This document shows positions 54,123-62,002 of a stretch of DNA of 64,000 bases, one piece after another. Below the pieces are notes generated by a model. That model ran no database searches. It was not told the DNA's origin and worked only from the letters and a program-made list of their open reading frames with translations. Each line of letters starts with the position of its first letter. The stretch's first letter is position 1. Source of the stretch: Blautia obeum ATCC 29174 (GTDB taxonomy: Bacteria; Bacillota; Clostridia; Lachnospirales; Lachnospiraceae); NCBI RefSeq assembly GCF_025147765.1, contig NZ_CP102265.1, positions 2,233,001-2,297,000 of the forward strand. The letters run 5' to 3'. A program made the position numbers and the translations under genes.

Positions 54123-55487
54123 TTATTTCATAGCCTCCAGAACCGCTTTCGCTTTCTGAAGGGTCTCCTCATATTCAAATTCCAGATCTGATTCAGCAGT
54201 GATGCCACCGCCAACTCCCAGATAATACATTCCATCTTTGTGCAATGCTGTACGGATCACTATATTAAAATCACAGTCTCCATCTAATGTCAGGTAACCG
54301 ATGGAACCTGTGTACAGATTTCTGCGGTTGTTCTCCAGTTCATCAATGATCTCCATCGCACGATATTTCGGAGCTCCTGTAATAGAACCGCCAGGAAACG
54401 TTGCTTCAAGCAGATCCATTATCGTTTTGTTTTCCTGAAGTACTCCCTCGATGTCAGAAACCAGATGAAATACTGTTGCATATTCTTCCACCGTAAAAAG
54501 TTCCGTCACTTTGACACTTCCAGGTTTGCACACGCGGTTCAGATCATTCCGCTCGAGATCAACGATCATAAGAAGTTCACTCTTATCCTTCTCTGAATTT
54601 TTGAGTTCATTTCTCATAAGGAGATCCTCTTCCAGAGTCTCACCTCTTTTTCGCGTTCCCTTGATCGGACGTGTATTCACATGTCCCTTCTTCATCTTAA
54701 GGAATCGCTCCGGTGATGCACAGACAATCTGAAAATCACCGTAATCCATATAGCCGCCAAATGGTGACGGATTGTTTTCTCTCAAATCATAAAAAACATC
54801 CAGTGGTTTTTTGTTGCTCTTTACCTCAAGCTGCTGCGTCATATTTGTGATATAGATATCACCTTCGATGATATATCGAATCATCTCATCAACAGCCTGT
54901 TTGTATTCTTCTTTTTTAAAATTTGGTGTTATTTCTATATTAAATGATCCGTCTGCGACCTGTTCTTTTTCTAATAATACTTCTGTCAGACGCTTTTCAA
55001 CAGATTCGATCAGTTTCTCTGCATCTTCTGTAACTCCATTGGCCACCAGAAATGTTTTCTTCTCATGACAATCCTCTATGATATACATGTCATAAAAAAC
55101 AAGTACTGCATCCGGAATCGTTACCAGATTTTCCTTATGAGATGGTATTTCCATTAATTTCCGCCCGTATTCATACGAAAAATATCCGATTGCCCCTGAT
55201 AGCATTGGAAGCCCGCTTTTGTTCTGATCTTTATGCTCAGACAGATATTTTTTGAGATATTCCTCAAATGAGAGTTCCGATACCTTCTGCTCATTTATAA
55301 AAAATCCATGATCATCTTTTACTAATTTGAGATATGGCCGCATTCCTATGATTGAATATCTTCCAAGCCCGTTCACAAGAGATGAATCCAGAAATACACA
55401 GTCCTTTTCATCCGAAAAATATTTGAACAGTTCTGCTGCTGATCTGTGTGGAGTCAATTTTTTTATCACGCGGTTTATATTATACAT
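54123..55487 (-). CDS. pabB: Aminodeoxychorismate synthase, component I
   Basis: A 454-residue chorismate-utilising enzyme making 4-amino-4-deoxychorismate with ammonia from PabA. The decisive motif is RPIKGTRKRG: the Lys is characteristic of PabB, where anthranilate synthase TrpE has Ala. GSITGAPKYRAMEII and the late GGGITAESDLEFE (Mg2+/chorismate site) are also present. Complete at both ends. Lies between pabA and pabC on the same strand. Confidence 0.95.
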   Translation of the reverse strand: MYNINRVIKKLTPHRSAAELFKYFSDEKDCVFLDSSLVNGLGRYSIIGMRPYLKLVKDDHGFFINEQKVSELSFEEYLKKYLSEHKDQNKSGLPMLSGAIGYFSYEYGRKLMEIPSHKENLVTIPDAVLVFYDMYIIEDCHEKKTFLVANGVTEDAEKLIESVEKRLTEVLLEKEQVADGSFNIEITPNFKKEEYKQAVDEMIRYIIEGDIYITNMTQQLEVKSNKKPLDVFYDLRENNPSPFGGYMDYGDFQIVCASPERFLKMKKGHVNTRPIKGTRKRGETLEEDLLMRNELKNSEKDKSELLMIVDLERNDLNRVCKPGSVKVTELFTVEEYATVFHLVSDIEGVLQENKTIMDLLEATFPGGSITGAPKYRAMEIIDELENNRRNLYTGSIGYLTLDGDCDFNIVIRTALHKDGMYYLGVGGGITAESDLEFEYEETLQKAKAVLEAMK

Positions 55488-55555
55488 CTATTTTTCCTCT
55501 CTGTCCATTTTTCGAAACATTTCTATAAATTTTTCTTATATATTTCATAGATTTT

Positions 55556-56143
55556 TTATTCATTTTTGTTGAATTTCTCTGCAATACAACAGAAATTTTC
55601 TAACAACTCATGACCATATTCCGTCAGGACTGCTTCCGGATGAAACTGTACGCCATAAAGAGGGATTTCTCTGTGCGAGATTCCCATTACCGCTCCATCT
55701 TCAGCCACAGCATCTACCCGGTATTCTTCCGGAATACTGTCTTCTCTCACAACCAGTGAATGATACCTGGTTACTTTAAATTTCTCCGGCAGTCCTTCAA
55801 ATAATCCCGTTCCATTATTTCGGATCCCTGTCACCTTTCCATGCATTGGACGGCTCCCTTTCTCTACAACAGCTCCACAGCAATGTCCCAACACCTGATG
55901 TCCCAGACAGACACCTAAGATCGGGATCTTTCCCTGAAACCATTTCACTGTTTCTACACATCGCACAGCATCCCATGGACGTTTCGGTCCGGGCGAAAGA
56001 ATGATTCCTTCCGGCTGCATCTTTTCTATTTCTTCTATATTAATCTGATCACTTCTCCTGACCATGATCTCCCTTCCCAACTCCTCAAAATACGCTTTCA
56101 GATTGTAAACAAACGAATCATAATTATCGATCATCAAAAACAT
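55556..56143 (-). CDS. pabA: Aminodeoxychorismate synthase, glutaminase component
   Basis: A 195-residue class-I glutamine amidotransferase; start at 56143 after GGGAGG. It has MIDNYDSFVYNLK, SPGPKRPWDA, the nucleophile Cys in GVCLGHQVLGH, and the His/Glu pair in GVQFHPEAVLTEYG. It may also serve anthranilate synthase, as in Bacillus. First gene of pabABC; its leader contains an intrinsic terminator. Confidence 0.94.
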   Translation of the reverse strand: MFLMIDNYDSFVYNLKAYFEELGREIMVRRSDQINIEEIEKMQPEGIILSPGPKRPWDAVRCVETVKWFQGKIPILGVCLGHQVLGHCCGAVVEKGSRPMHGKVTGIRNNGTGLFEGLPEKFKVTRYHSLVVREDSIPEEYRVDAVAEDGAVMGISHREIPLYGVQFHPEAVLTEYGHELLENFCCIAEKFNKNE

Positions 56144-56174
56144 GTTTTTCCTCCCTCTCCGTGCAAAACACGTA

Positions 56175-56224
56175 TAAAAAAAGAGATAACTCGCGTGTGT
56201 ATCCATACACACAGTCGTTATCCC
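56175..56224 (-). terminator. Intrinsic terminator in the pabA leader (attenuator)
   Basis: On the minus strand, between promoter and start codon: GGGATAAC/GTTATCTC outer stem and GTGTGTAT/ATACACAC inner stem (arms 56117+... at 56183-56190, 56195-56202, 56205-56212, 56217-56224), then eight T (56175-56182). An alternative pairing CACAG/CTGTG (56239-56243 with 56210-56214) would break the inner stem, a candidate antiterminator. Confidence 0.82.
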
Positions 56225-56285
56225 TGTCGGTCCGTAATCTGTGAATCTTTATCGTTTTTTATATTTCTTTTTGAAAGATACCTCT

Positions 56286-56314
56286 ATGCTATCATGTCTG
56301 CCAATTCTCGTCAA
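56286..56314 (-). promoter_or_regulatory. Promoter of pabABC
   Basis: On the minus strand TTGACG (56309-56314) and TAGCAT (56286-56291), spacer 17 bp. The leader to pabA is about 135 nt. Confidence 0.68.
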
Positions 56315-56354
56315 TATATATTAGAAATGAATATTTTTTTCAACAAATTACCCC

Positions 56355-56383
56355 TTTTATATCGAATACATCTATGCTATACT
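56355..56383 (+). promoter_or_regulatory. Promoter of the folE operon
   Basis: A good -10 TATACT (56378-56383) has a weak -35 TTTTAT (56355-56360) at 17 bp. Transcription would start just before the THF aptamer. Confidence 0.6.
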
Positions 56384-56402
56384 GTACGGGAAATGAATGA
56401 TA

Positions 56403-56499
56403 TGCAAAATAGGATCATATGCGTCAAGTGTTCAGCGAATGGGGAGTTGTCGCCGAAACGAAAAGTCCGTCTTACGGTATATGATCCGCACCCGTTGCA
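56403..56499 (+). promoter_or_regulatory. Tetrahydrofolate (THF-I) riboswitch
   Basis: The aptamer matches the THF riboswitch pattern: closing TGCAA/TTGCA (56403-56407/56495-56499), GGATCAT/ATGATCC (56412-56418/56481-56487), the conserved GCGTCAAGTGT block, GAATGGGGAGTTGTCGCC, CGAAACG, and GGTATATGATCCGCACCCG at the 3' side. It lies upstream of folE, exactly where a folate sensor belongs. Confidence 0.92.
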
Positions 56500-56578
56500 A
56501 CAATATAAGAGGATATCTCATATTGTGTAGGGATACGTTTTTCGACATACGTTCTATCACAATTGGAGATATCTTTTT
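56500..56578 (+). terminator. Expression platform of the THF riboswitch
   Basis: Two exclusive structures: antiterminator ACAATAT/ATATTGT (56500-56506/56520-56526), and terminator GATATCTC..ATTGTG/CACAAT..GAGATATC (56512-56527/56558-56573) followed by T5. This argues for control by transcription attenuation. Confidence 0.85.
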
Positions 56579-56662
56579 CACTTTAACACACTATCAGCTC
56601 GACAAAAAAAAGACAATCTCCACAGTACACGATATCATGTTTAACAGGAGGTTGTTTTTTTA

Positions 56663-57220
56663 ATGGTAGATAAACAGAAAGTAGAACAGGCAATCCGTCT
56701 CCTTCTTGAAGGAATCGGTGAAGACACAGAACGTGAAGGTCTCAAAGATACTCCGGACCGAATTGCACGTATGTGTATGGAAATTTATGGTGGACTGGAT
56801 GAAGAAGCGGATCATCATCTTGCCAAACAGTTTGAAGTAGAAAATAACGAAATGGTACTGGAAAAAGATATTACTTTCTATTCTATGTGTGAACATCATC
56901 TGATGCCTTTTTATGGCAAAGCTCATGTAGCTTATATTCCAAATGGCAAAGTGACCGGACTCAGTAAACTTGCCCGTACTGTTGATGTCTATGCAAGAAG
57001 ACCGCAAATTCAGGAACGCCTGACTGTACAGATTGCCGATGCACTGGAACGTACTCTGAATCCTAAGGGGATTATGGTAATGCTGGAAGCGGAACACACC
57101 TGCATGACCATGCGTGGAATCAAAAAACCAGGAAGTAAAACGATTACTACCGTTACCCGTGGTGATTTCAAGACAGACCGTGAACTTCAGAAACAGTTCC
57201 TCTCCATGGTAAAAGACTGA
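56663..57220 (+). CDS. folE: GTP cyclohydrolase I
   Basis: A 185-residue type-IA enzyme (GTP to dihydroneopterin triphosphate), first step of the pterin branch. Zinc/catalytic residues are seen in SMCEHHLMPFYGKAHVAYIP and the later Cys in EAEHTCMTMRGI. AGGAGG precedes the start by 12 nt. First gene of the riboswitch-controlled operon. Confidence 0.97.
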   Translation: MVDKQKVEQAIRLLLEGIGEDTEREGLKDTPDRIARMCMEIYGGLDEEADHHLAKQFEVENNEMVLEKDITFYSMCEHHLMPFYGKAHVAYIPNGKVTGLSKLARTVDVYARRPQIQERLTVQIADALERTLNPKGIMVMLEAEHTCMTMRGIKKPGSKTITTVTRGDFKTDRELQKQFLSMVKD

Positions 57221-57711
57221 TGCATACCGATATGACAAGAGTAAATGCTATCTGGCAGCATCCTCTCTATCAGCAAAATCTGAAAGATCTTATACACCTT
57301 GAAGCTGACCGTATCTTCTGCCGTCATACACCGGAACATTTTCTGGATGTCGCAAGACTTGCTTACATATTTGCACTGGAACGAGGACTTGACTGCTCCC
57401 GTGAACTGATCTACTGCACTGCACTTCTCCATGATATTGGTCGCGTCAGACAGTATATGGATGGTACCCCGCATGACGAAGCCGGTGTACAGATTGCTGA
57501 ACAGATTTTATCTGATCTTGCTTTTTCTTCTGCAGAAAAAGAGCAGATTCTGACCGCGATCGGGGAACATCGTTCCTCAAAAGAGGAAACTTCTTCCCTG
57601 AGCCGGATTCTTTATGAAGCAGATAAAAAATCCCGTATGTGTTTTCTCTGTCCTGCAGAAAAAGAATGCTACTGGGATCTTTCAAAAAAAAATATGATGA
57701 TTCAATATTAA
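57220..57711 (+). CDS. HD-domain hydrolase in the folate operon
   Basis: A 163-residue HD phosphohydrolase. Metal ligands are placed as in the HD superfamily: His40, the pair His71-Asp72 (ALLHDIGR), and Asp135 (YEADKKS). Two C-terminal cysteines (CFLCPAEKEC) are notable. It overlaps the folE stop by one base and precedes folP, so it is translated with them. The operon otherwise lacks an enzyme to remove phosphates from dihydroneopterin triphosphate; this protein is a good candidate by position. A general nucleotidase is the alternative. Confidence 0.85.
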   Translation: MHTDMTRVNAIWQHPLYQQNLKDLIHLEADRIFCRHTPEHFLDVARLAYIFALERGLDCSRELIYCTALLHDIGRVRQYMDGTPHDEAGVQIAEQILSDLAFSSAEKEQILTAIGEHRSSKEETSSLSRILYEADKKSRMCFLCPAEKECYWDLSKKNMMIQY

Positions 57712-57728
57712 AAGGAGAATCTTAGATC

Positions 57729-58544
57729 ATGAAAATCGGAAATCGTGAATTTGATGTAAAAAACAGAACTTATATTATGGGCATCCTGAACGTGACCCCG
57801 GATTCTTTTTCTGATGGTGGCAAATGGAATACTATGGATCATGCTCTGATGCATGCAGAAGCTATGATCAAAGACGGTGCTGATATTCTGGATGTCGGCG
57901 GTGAATCCACACGTCCGGGGCATACTCCGGTCAGTGCAGAAGAAGAAGCAGCACGTGTCGTTCCGGTCATCGAAGCACTTCGCAAACGTTTTGATGTACC
58001 GATCTCTGTAGATACTTACAAGGGAAGTGTTGCAGATGCAGCTGTCCAGGCAGGTGCCGATCTGGTCAACGATGTCTGGGGGCTCAAATATGATCCGGAC
58101 ATGGCCGGTGTCATCGCCAAACATGATGTAGCCTGCTGTCTTATGCACAACAAAGCCAACACAGAATACAATAACTTTCTCATAGATATGCTTGCTGAAA
58201 CACAGGAATGTGTCAATATTGCCCGAGGAGCCGGAATCAAAGACGAACGAATCATTCTTGATCCGGGCGTTGGTTTCGGCAAAACATATGAAATGAATCT
58301 GGAAACCATGAATCATCTGGAACTTTTTCAGCATCTCGGATTCCCGGTCCTGCTCGGAACCTCCCGTAAGTCCATGATTGGTCTTACTCTGGATCTTCCG
58401 GTTGATCAGCGTGTAGAAGGCACTGTTGCCACTTCTGTCATCGGTGTCATGAAAGGCTGTGCTTTTGTCCGCGTACATGATATCAAAGAAAACAAACGTG
58501 CTATCCTTATGACTGAAGCAATTCTTGGAAGGAATATAAAATAA
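57729..58544 (+). CDS. folP: Dihydropteroate synthase
   Basis: A 271-residue TIM barrel joining p-aminobenzoate to the hydroxymethyl-dihydropterin diphosphate; the target of sulfonamides. It has MGILNVTPDSFSDGG, DVGGESTRPGH, ISVDTYKG and DPGVGFGKT, with the C-terminal VRVHDIKEN. AAAGGAG precedes the ATG. Joins the two branches encoded on either side of the control region. Confidence 0.97.
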   Translation: MKIGNREFDVKNRTYIMGILNVTPDSFSDGGKWNTMDHALMHAEAMIKDGADILDVGGESTRPGHTPVSAEEEAARVVPVIEALRKRFDVPISVDTYKGSVADAAVQAGADLVNDVWGLKYDPDMAGVIAKHDVACCLMHNKANTEYNNFLIDMLAETQECVNIARGAGIKDERIILDPGVGFGKTYEMNLETMNHLELFQHLGFPVLLGTSRKSMIGLTLDLPVDQRVEGTVATSVIGVMKGCAFVRVHDIKENKRAILMTEAILGRNIK

Positions 58545-59372
58545 ATGGATAAGATTGAGATCAAAAACCTGGAGATTTTTGCAAACCATGGAGTTTTCCC
58601 GGAGGAAAATGTTCTCGGCCAGAAATTCGTTATTTCTGCCACTCTTTACACGGATACCCGAAAAGCAGGTCTGACCGATGAACTGACTGCTTCTATTCAT
58701 TATGGAGAAGTCAGCCATATGATCACCAAATTCACAAAAGAGCATACTTATAAACTTCTGGAGGCACTTGCAGAAAATCTCTGCCAAATGCTGCTTCAAG
58801 AGCTTCCGCTTCTCAAAATGATCACTCTGCGTGTTGAAAAGCCATGGGCTCCGGTCGCTCTCCCACTCGAAACGGTTGCTGTGGAGATCACCCGCGGATG
58901 GCATACTGCCTATGTAGCCTTTGGTTCCAACCTTGGGGACAAAAAGAAGTTCCTGGATGATGGCATTCAGGGACTCCGTACTACTCCTTCCTGTGAAGTA
59001 GAAGCTGTATCTGAATATTTAGTTACAGAACCTTATGGTGGTGTGGAACAGGATGAATTTCTGAATGGTGTTCTGAAACTCCGTACGCTGCTCACGCCGG
59101 AAGAACTTCTGGACCGTCTTCACGAACTGGAGGCGGCCGCAAACAGAGAACGTATCATTCACTGGGGACCGCGTACTCTTGATCTGGATATTCTGTTCTA
59201 TGATAATGAGATCATAGACACTCCGGATCTTCATATTCCACATATTGATATGGAAAATCGTGATTTTGTCCTGAAGCCAATGGATGAGATTGCTCCTTAT
59301 TACAGACATCCTGTATTAAACAAGACCATTCATCAGCTTCTTAATGAACTCCTTGCAAAAGATAATCAGTAA
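58545..59372 (+). CDS. folK: FolB-FolK fusion (dihydroneopterin aldolase and HPPK)
   Basis: A 275-residue bifunctional protein. Residues 1 to about 118 are dihydroneopterin aldolase (FANHGVFPEENVLGQKF; TYKLLEALAENL). Residues about 120-275 are 6-hydroxymethyl-dihydropterin pyrophosphokinase (YVAFGSNLGDKK; WGPRTLDLDILFYDN; IPHIDMENRDFVLKPM). Its ATG follows the folP stop directly. With folE, HD protein and folP it gives the complete pterin branch to dihydropteroate. Confidence 0.95.
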   Translation: MDKIEIKNLEIFANHGVFPEENVLGQKFVISATLYTDTRKAGLTDELTASIHYGEVSHMITKFTKEHTYKLLEALAENLCQMLLQELPLLKMITLRVEKPWAPVALPLETVAVEITRGWHTAYVAFGSNLGDKKKFLDDGIQGLRTTPSCEVEAVSEYLVTEPYGGVEQDEFLNGVLKLRTLLTPEELLDRLHELEAAANRERIIHWGPRTLDLDILFYDNEIIDTPDLHIPHIDMENRDFVLKPMDEIAPYYRHPVLNKTIHQLLNELLAKDNQ

Positions 59373-59381
59373 CTTTTCATT

Positions 59382-59434
59382 CAAAAAAACTTCTGAGTCC
59401 CGGGATCATACTCCCAGGCTCAGAAGTTTTTTTG
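59382..59434. terminator. Bidirectional terminator between the fol operon and the YkgJ gene
   Basis: A 15-bp stem AAAAAAACTTCTGAG/CTCAGAAGTTTTTTT (59384-59398/59419-59433) with an inner GC stem; T-runs on both strands. Confidence 0.92.
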
Positions 59435-60077
59435 CTTCTTCAAGACGTTCATAAAATTGCTCATAAAAATCTCTGTTTTCTTCATATGATTTTGTATAAA
59501 AACGGCTGAGCACATACATATTCAGATTTTTGATCAGATCCGCATCTTCCGTCTGGTAAAACACTTCCTGTACATCCAGAAGAAACTGATGCCAATCCCA
59601 TACAAATTTTTCGTATTGTCTGAGGTCCGGTGTGTCGATCCATTTTTTTACCTTGATCTTGGAACGGTTTTTCTTTGCACATTCATGGATCTGAATGATA
59701 TATTTAAATCCATCTTCCGTATAATATCTTCCCAGTGGAAACAACCGGCAGAATCCAGGACGAATCTCATGTATGGAGCATCTGCCTTCCTGATTCAGGA
59801 AAACGCATTTTTCTTCTGTTCCGCGCATTGCCAGATGTGGCAGAACATTGCCATCAGAAATCCCAAGTTCCAACACACTCCCAATCAGTTCTTCCGGTAT
59901 TTTCCGGAGACCTCTGCTCAATCGACAGACATCATACGGATCCAGAAGGACAGAATCTCCCATCCCTGTACAGCAGTCATGACAGCCTTTGCAGTCCTGA
60001 CAATCTGCTTTGACCATATCATTCGCATCATATAATCTTCCATCTGAAATTTCTTCCAGTGTCACTTCTCTTCTCAT
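59406..60077 (-). CDS. YkgJ-family cysteine-cluster protein
   Basis: A 223-residue protein of the zinc/iron-chelating YkgJ family. The cysteine clusters are CQDCKGCHDCCTGMG (about residues 26-40) and CVFLNQEGRCSIHEIRPGFCRLFP (ends CSIHEIRPGFC, about 91-113). The C-terminal half is helical and charged. Function unknown; a metal site or iron-sulfur cluster is likely. It is divergent from the second ABC exporter. Confidence 0.85.
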   Translation of the reverse strand: MRREVTLEEISDGRLYDANDMVKADCQDCKGCHDCCTGMGDSVLLDPYDVCRLSRGLRKIPEELIGSVLELGISDGNVLPHLAMRGTEEKCVFLNQEGRCSIHEIRPGFCRLFPLGRYYTEDGFKYIIQIHECAKKNRSKIKVKKWIDTPDLRQYEKFVWDWHQFLLDVQEVFYQTEDADLIKNLNMYVLSRFYTKSYEENRDFYEQFYERLEEAKKLLSLGV

Positions 60078-60112
60078 AGATTTTCCTCTTTTTACTTATA
60101 GTATTTATGCCC

Positions 60113-60186
60113 TTGCTATTTCTTATGATACAGGACTATAATAGGGAATGTCAATCTGTTGCTGCCAATAATAACCAACAGCAACA
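60113..60186 (+). promoter_or_regulatory. Promoter and leader inverted repeat of the second ABC exporter pair
   Basis: TTGCTA (60113-60118) and TATAAT (60137-60142), spacer 18 bp. Downstream, an inverted repeat TGTTGCTG/CAGCAACA (60157-60164/60179-60186) lies between the start point and the ribosome site (60206-60210), a candidate operator or leader hairpin. Confidence 0.65.
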
Positions 60187-60220
60187 CAATAATATAATAA
60201 AAAACGGAGGAAACCTAAAA

Positions 60221-62002
60221 ATGCGATCTCTCGCAATCTATCTGAAAAATTACAGGAAAGAAAGCATTCTTGCCCCTTTCTTCAAATTTCTGGAAGTTGT
60301 GTTTGATCTGCTTGTCCCGGTAGTCATTGCGCAGATCATTGATGTAGGTATCACTGGAAATGATCGCCCGTATATCATCGAGCGATTTTTTATTCTGGTA
60401 CTCATGGCAGCTGCCGGACTCGCAGTCAGCATCACCGCCCAGTTTTTTGCAGCTAAGGCTAGTGTAGGATTTGCCACAGAACTGAGACAGGCCGTTTACG
60501 ACCATGTGCAGAAGCTTTCTTACACAGAACTTGATACTCTTGGAACAGATACTCTGATCACCCGTCTTACAGATGATATCAATCAGGTACAGAACGGTGT
60601 AAATATGGGCCTGCGCCTTCTTCTTCGAAGTCCTTTTATCGTATTGGGTTCCATGGTCATGGCCTTTACGATCAACACACGTTGTGCATTGATCTTTGTT
60701 GTTGCTATTCCGGTGCTTTTCCTGGTTGTATTTGTGATCATGTACCTGAGTATTCCGCTTTTTGGCAAGGTACAGGCACGTCTGGACGCAGTTACAGGAC
60801 TAACCCGTGAAAACCTGACCGGTGTACGTGTCATCCGCGCTTTTTGTCGCGAAGAAGAAGCCGTCCGTGAATTTGATGCCAGCAATGCTCAGCTTACAAA
60901 GCTGAACGAATTTGTCGGAAAGCTGTCTGCTCTTCTAAATCCGGTAACTTATGTACTGATCAATATCGCAACAGTCATTCTGATCAATAATGCAGGACTC
61001 CAGGTCAATCTCGGAAATATGCAGCAGGGACAGGTCGTTGCTCTTTATAACTATATGGCTCAGATGATCGTTGAACTCATTAAACTTGCTTCTCTGATCA
61101 TTACACTAAACAAATCTGCCGCATGTGCAAACCGTGTTGCCGATATTCTCAAAGTAAAATCTTCCATGAATCATCCGGTTTCTACTGCCTCCACTGCAGT
61201 TTGCGGCGAAAACGCAGTCGAATTCCATGATGTTACTTTTACTTATGCAGAATCAGGCGCACCCAGCCTTTCCAATATCAGCTTTTCTGTCAAAAGAGGC
61301 CAGACTGTTGGAATCATCGGAGGTACCGGAAGCGGTAAATCCACCCTGGTCAACCTGATTGCCCGTTTTTATGATGCGACCAGCGGAACTATACAGATAG
61401 ACGGGCAAAATATCCAGAACTACAGCCAGCATGACCTTCGTGAAAAGATCGGTGTTGTTCCACAACGCGCTGTACTTTTTAAAGGATCCATCCGCGAAAA
61501 CATGAAATGGGGACGTGAGAATGCAACAGATGAAGAAATCTGGGATGCACTCACGACCGCACAGGCTCGTGAAATTGTAGAAAACAAAGATGGACAGCTT
61601 GATTTCAAATTGGAACAGAATGGACGAAATCTTTCCGGCGGTCAGCGTCAGCGTCTTACTATCGCACGTGCCGTTGTAAAGAAACCGGAATTTCTGATTC
61701 TTGACGACAGTGCCAGTGCTCTGGATTTTGCAACAGATGCTGCACTTCGCAGATCTCTCCATCAGCTCAGTGGAAATGTTACCACCTTCCTGGTGTCCCA
61801 GCGTGCTGCAAGTATCCGTCAGGCAGATCTGATCCTTGTTCTGGATGACGGTGAGCTTGTTGGAAAAGGCATTCACGATGACCTTATCCGCACCTGCGAT
61901 ACGTACCGCGAAATCTATTTCTCCCAGTTCCCGGAAGAACGTGAAAAATACAATACATCAAATACAGCCGTATCCGTTAATGCTTCGGAGGTGACCTTAT
62001 GA
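60221..62002 (+). CDS. ABC exporter half-transporter with degenerate ATP site
   Basis: A 593-residue half-transporter; the ATG at 60221 follows CGGAGG, whereas the longer frame has no ribosome site. Six membrane helices, then Walker A GGTGSGKSTL, signature LSGGQRQRL, Walker B LILDDSASALD (no catalytic Glu) and switch VSQRAAS (Gln for His). So this is the non-catalytic half of a heterodimer. Overlaps its partner by 4 bp. Confidence 0.93.
   Translation: MRSLAIYLKNYRKESILAPFFKFLEVVFDLLVPVVIAQIIDVGITGNDRPYIIERFFILVLMAAAGLAVSITAQFFAAKASVGFATELRQAVYDHVQKLSYTELDTLGTDTLITRLTDDINQVQNGVNMGLRLLLRSPFIVLGSMVMAFTINTRCALIFVVAIPVLFLVVFVIMYLSIPLFGKVQARLDAVTGLTRENLTGVRVIRAFCREEEAVREFDASNAQLTKLNEFVGKLSALLNPVTYVLINIATVILINNAGLQVNLGNMQQGQVVALYNYMAQMIVELIKLASLIITLNKSAACANRVADILKVKSSMNHPVSTASTAVCGENAVEFHDVTFTYAESGAPSLSNISFSVKRGQTVGIIGGTGSGKSTLVNLIARFYDATSGTIQIDGQNIQNYSQHDLREKIGVVPQRAVLFKGSIRENMKWGRENATDEEIWDALTTAQAREIVENKDGQLDFKLEQNGRNLSGGQRQRLTIARAVVKKPEFLILDDSASALDFATDAALRRSLHQLSGNVTTFLVSQRAASIRQADLILVLDDGELVGKGIHDDLIRTCDTYREIYFSQFPEEREKYNTSNTAVSVNASEVTL

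Noticed and set aside
57708..58904. A long minus-strand frame opposite folP and folB-folK
   Set aside because: Antisense shadow with low-complexity Phe/Cys/Ile composition; the sense-strand genes are unambiguous.
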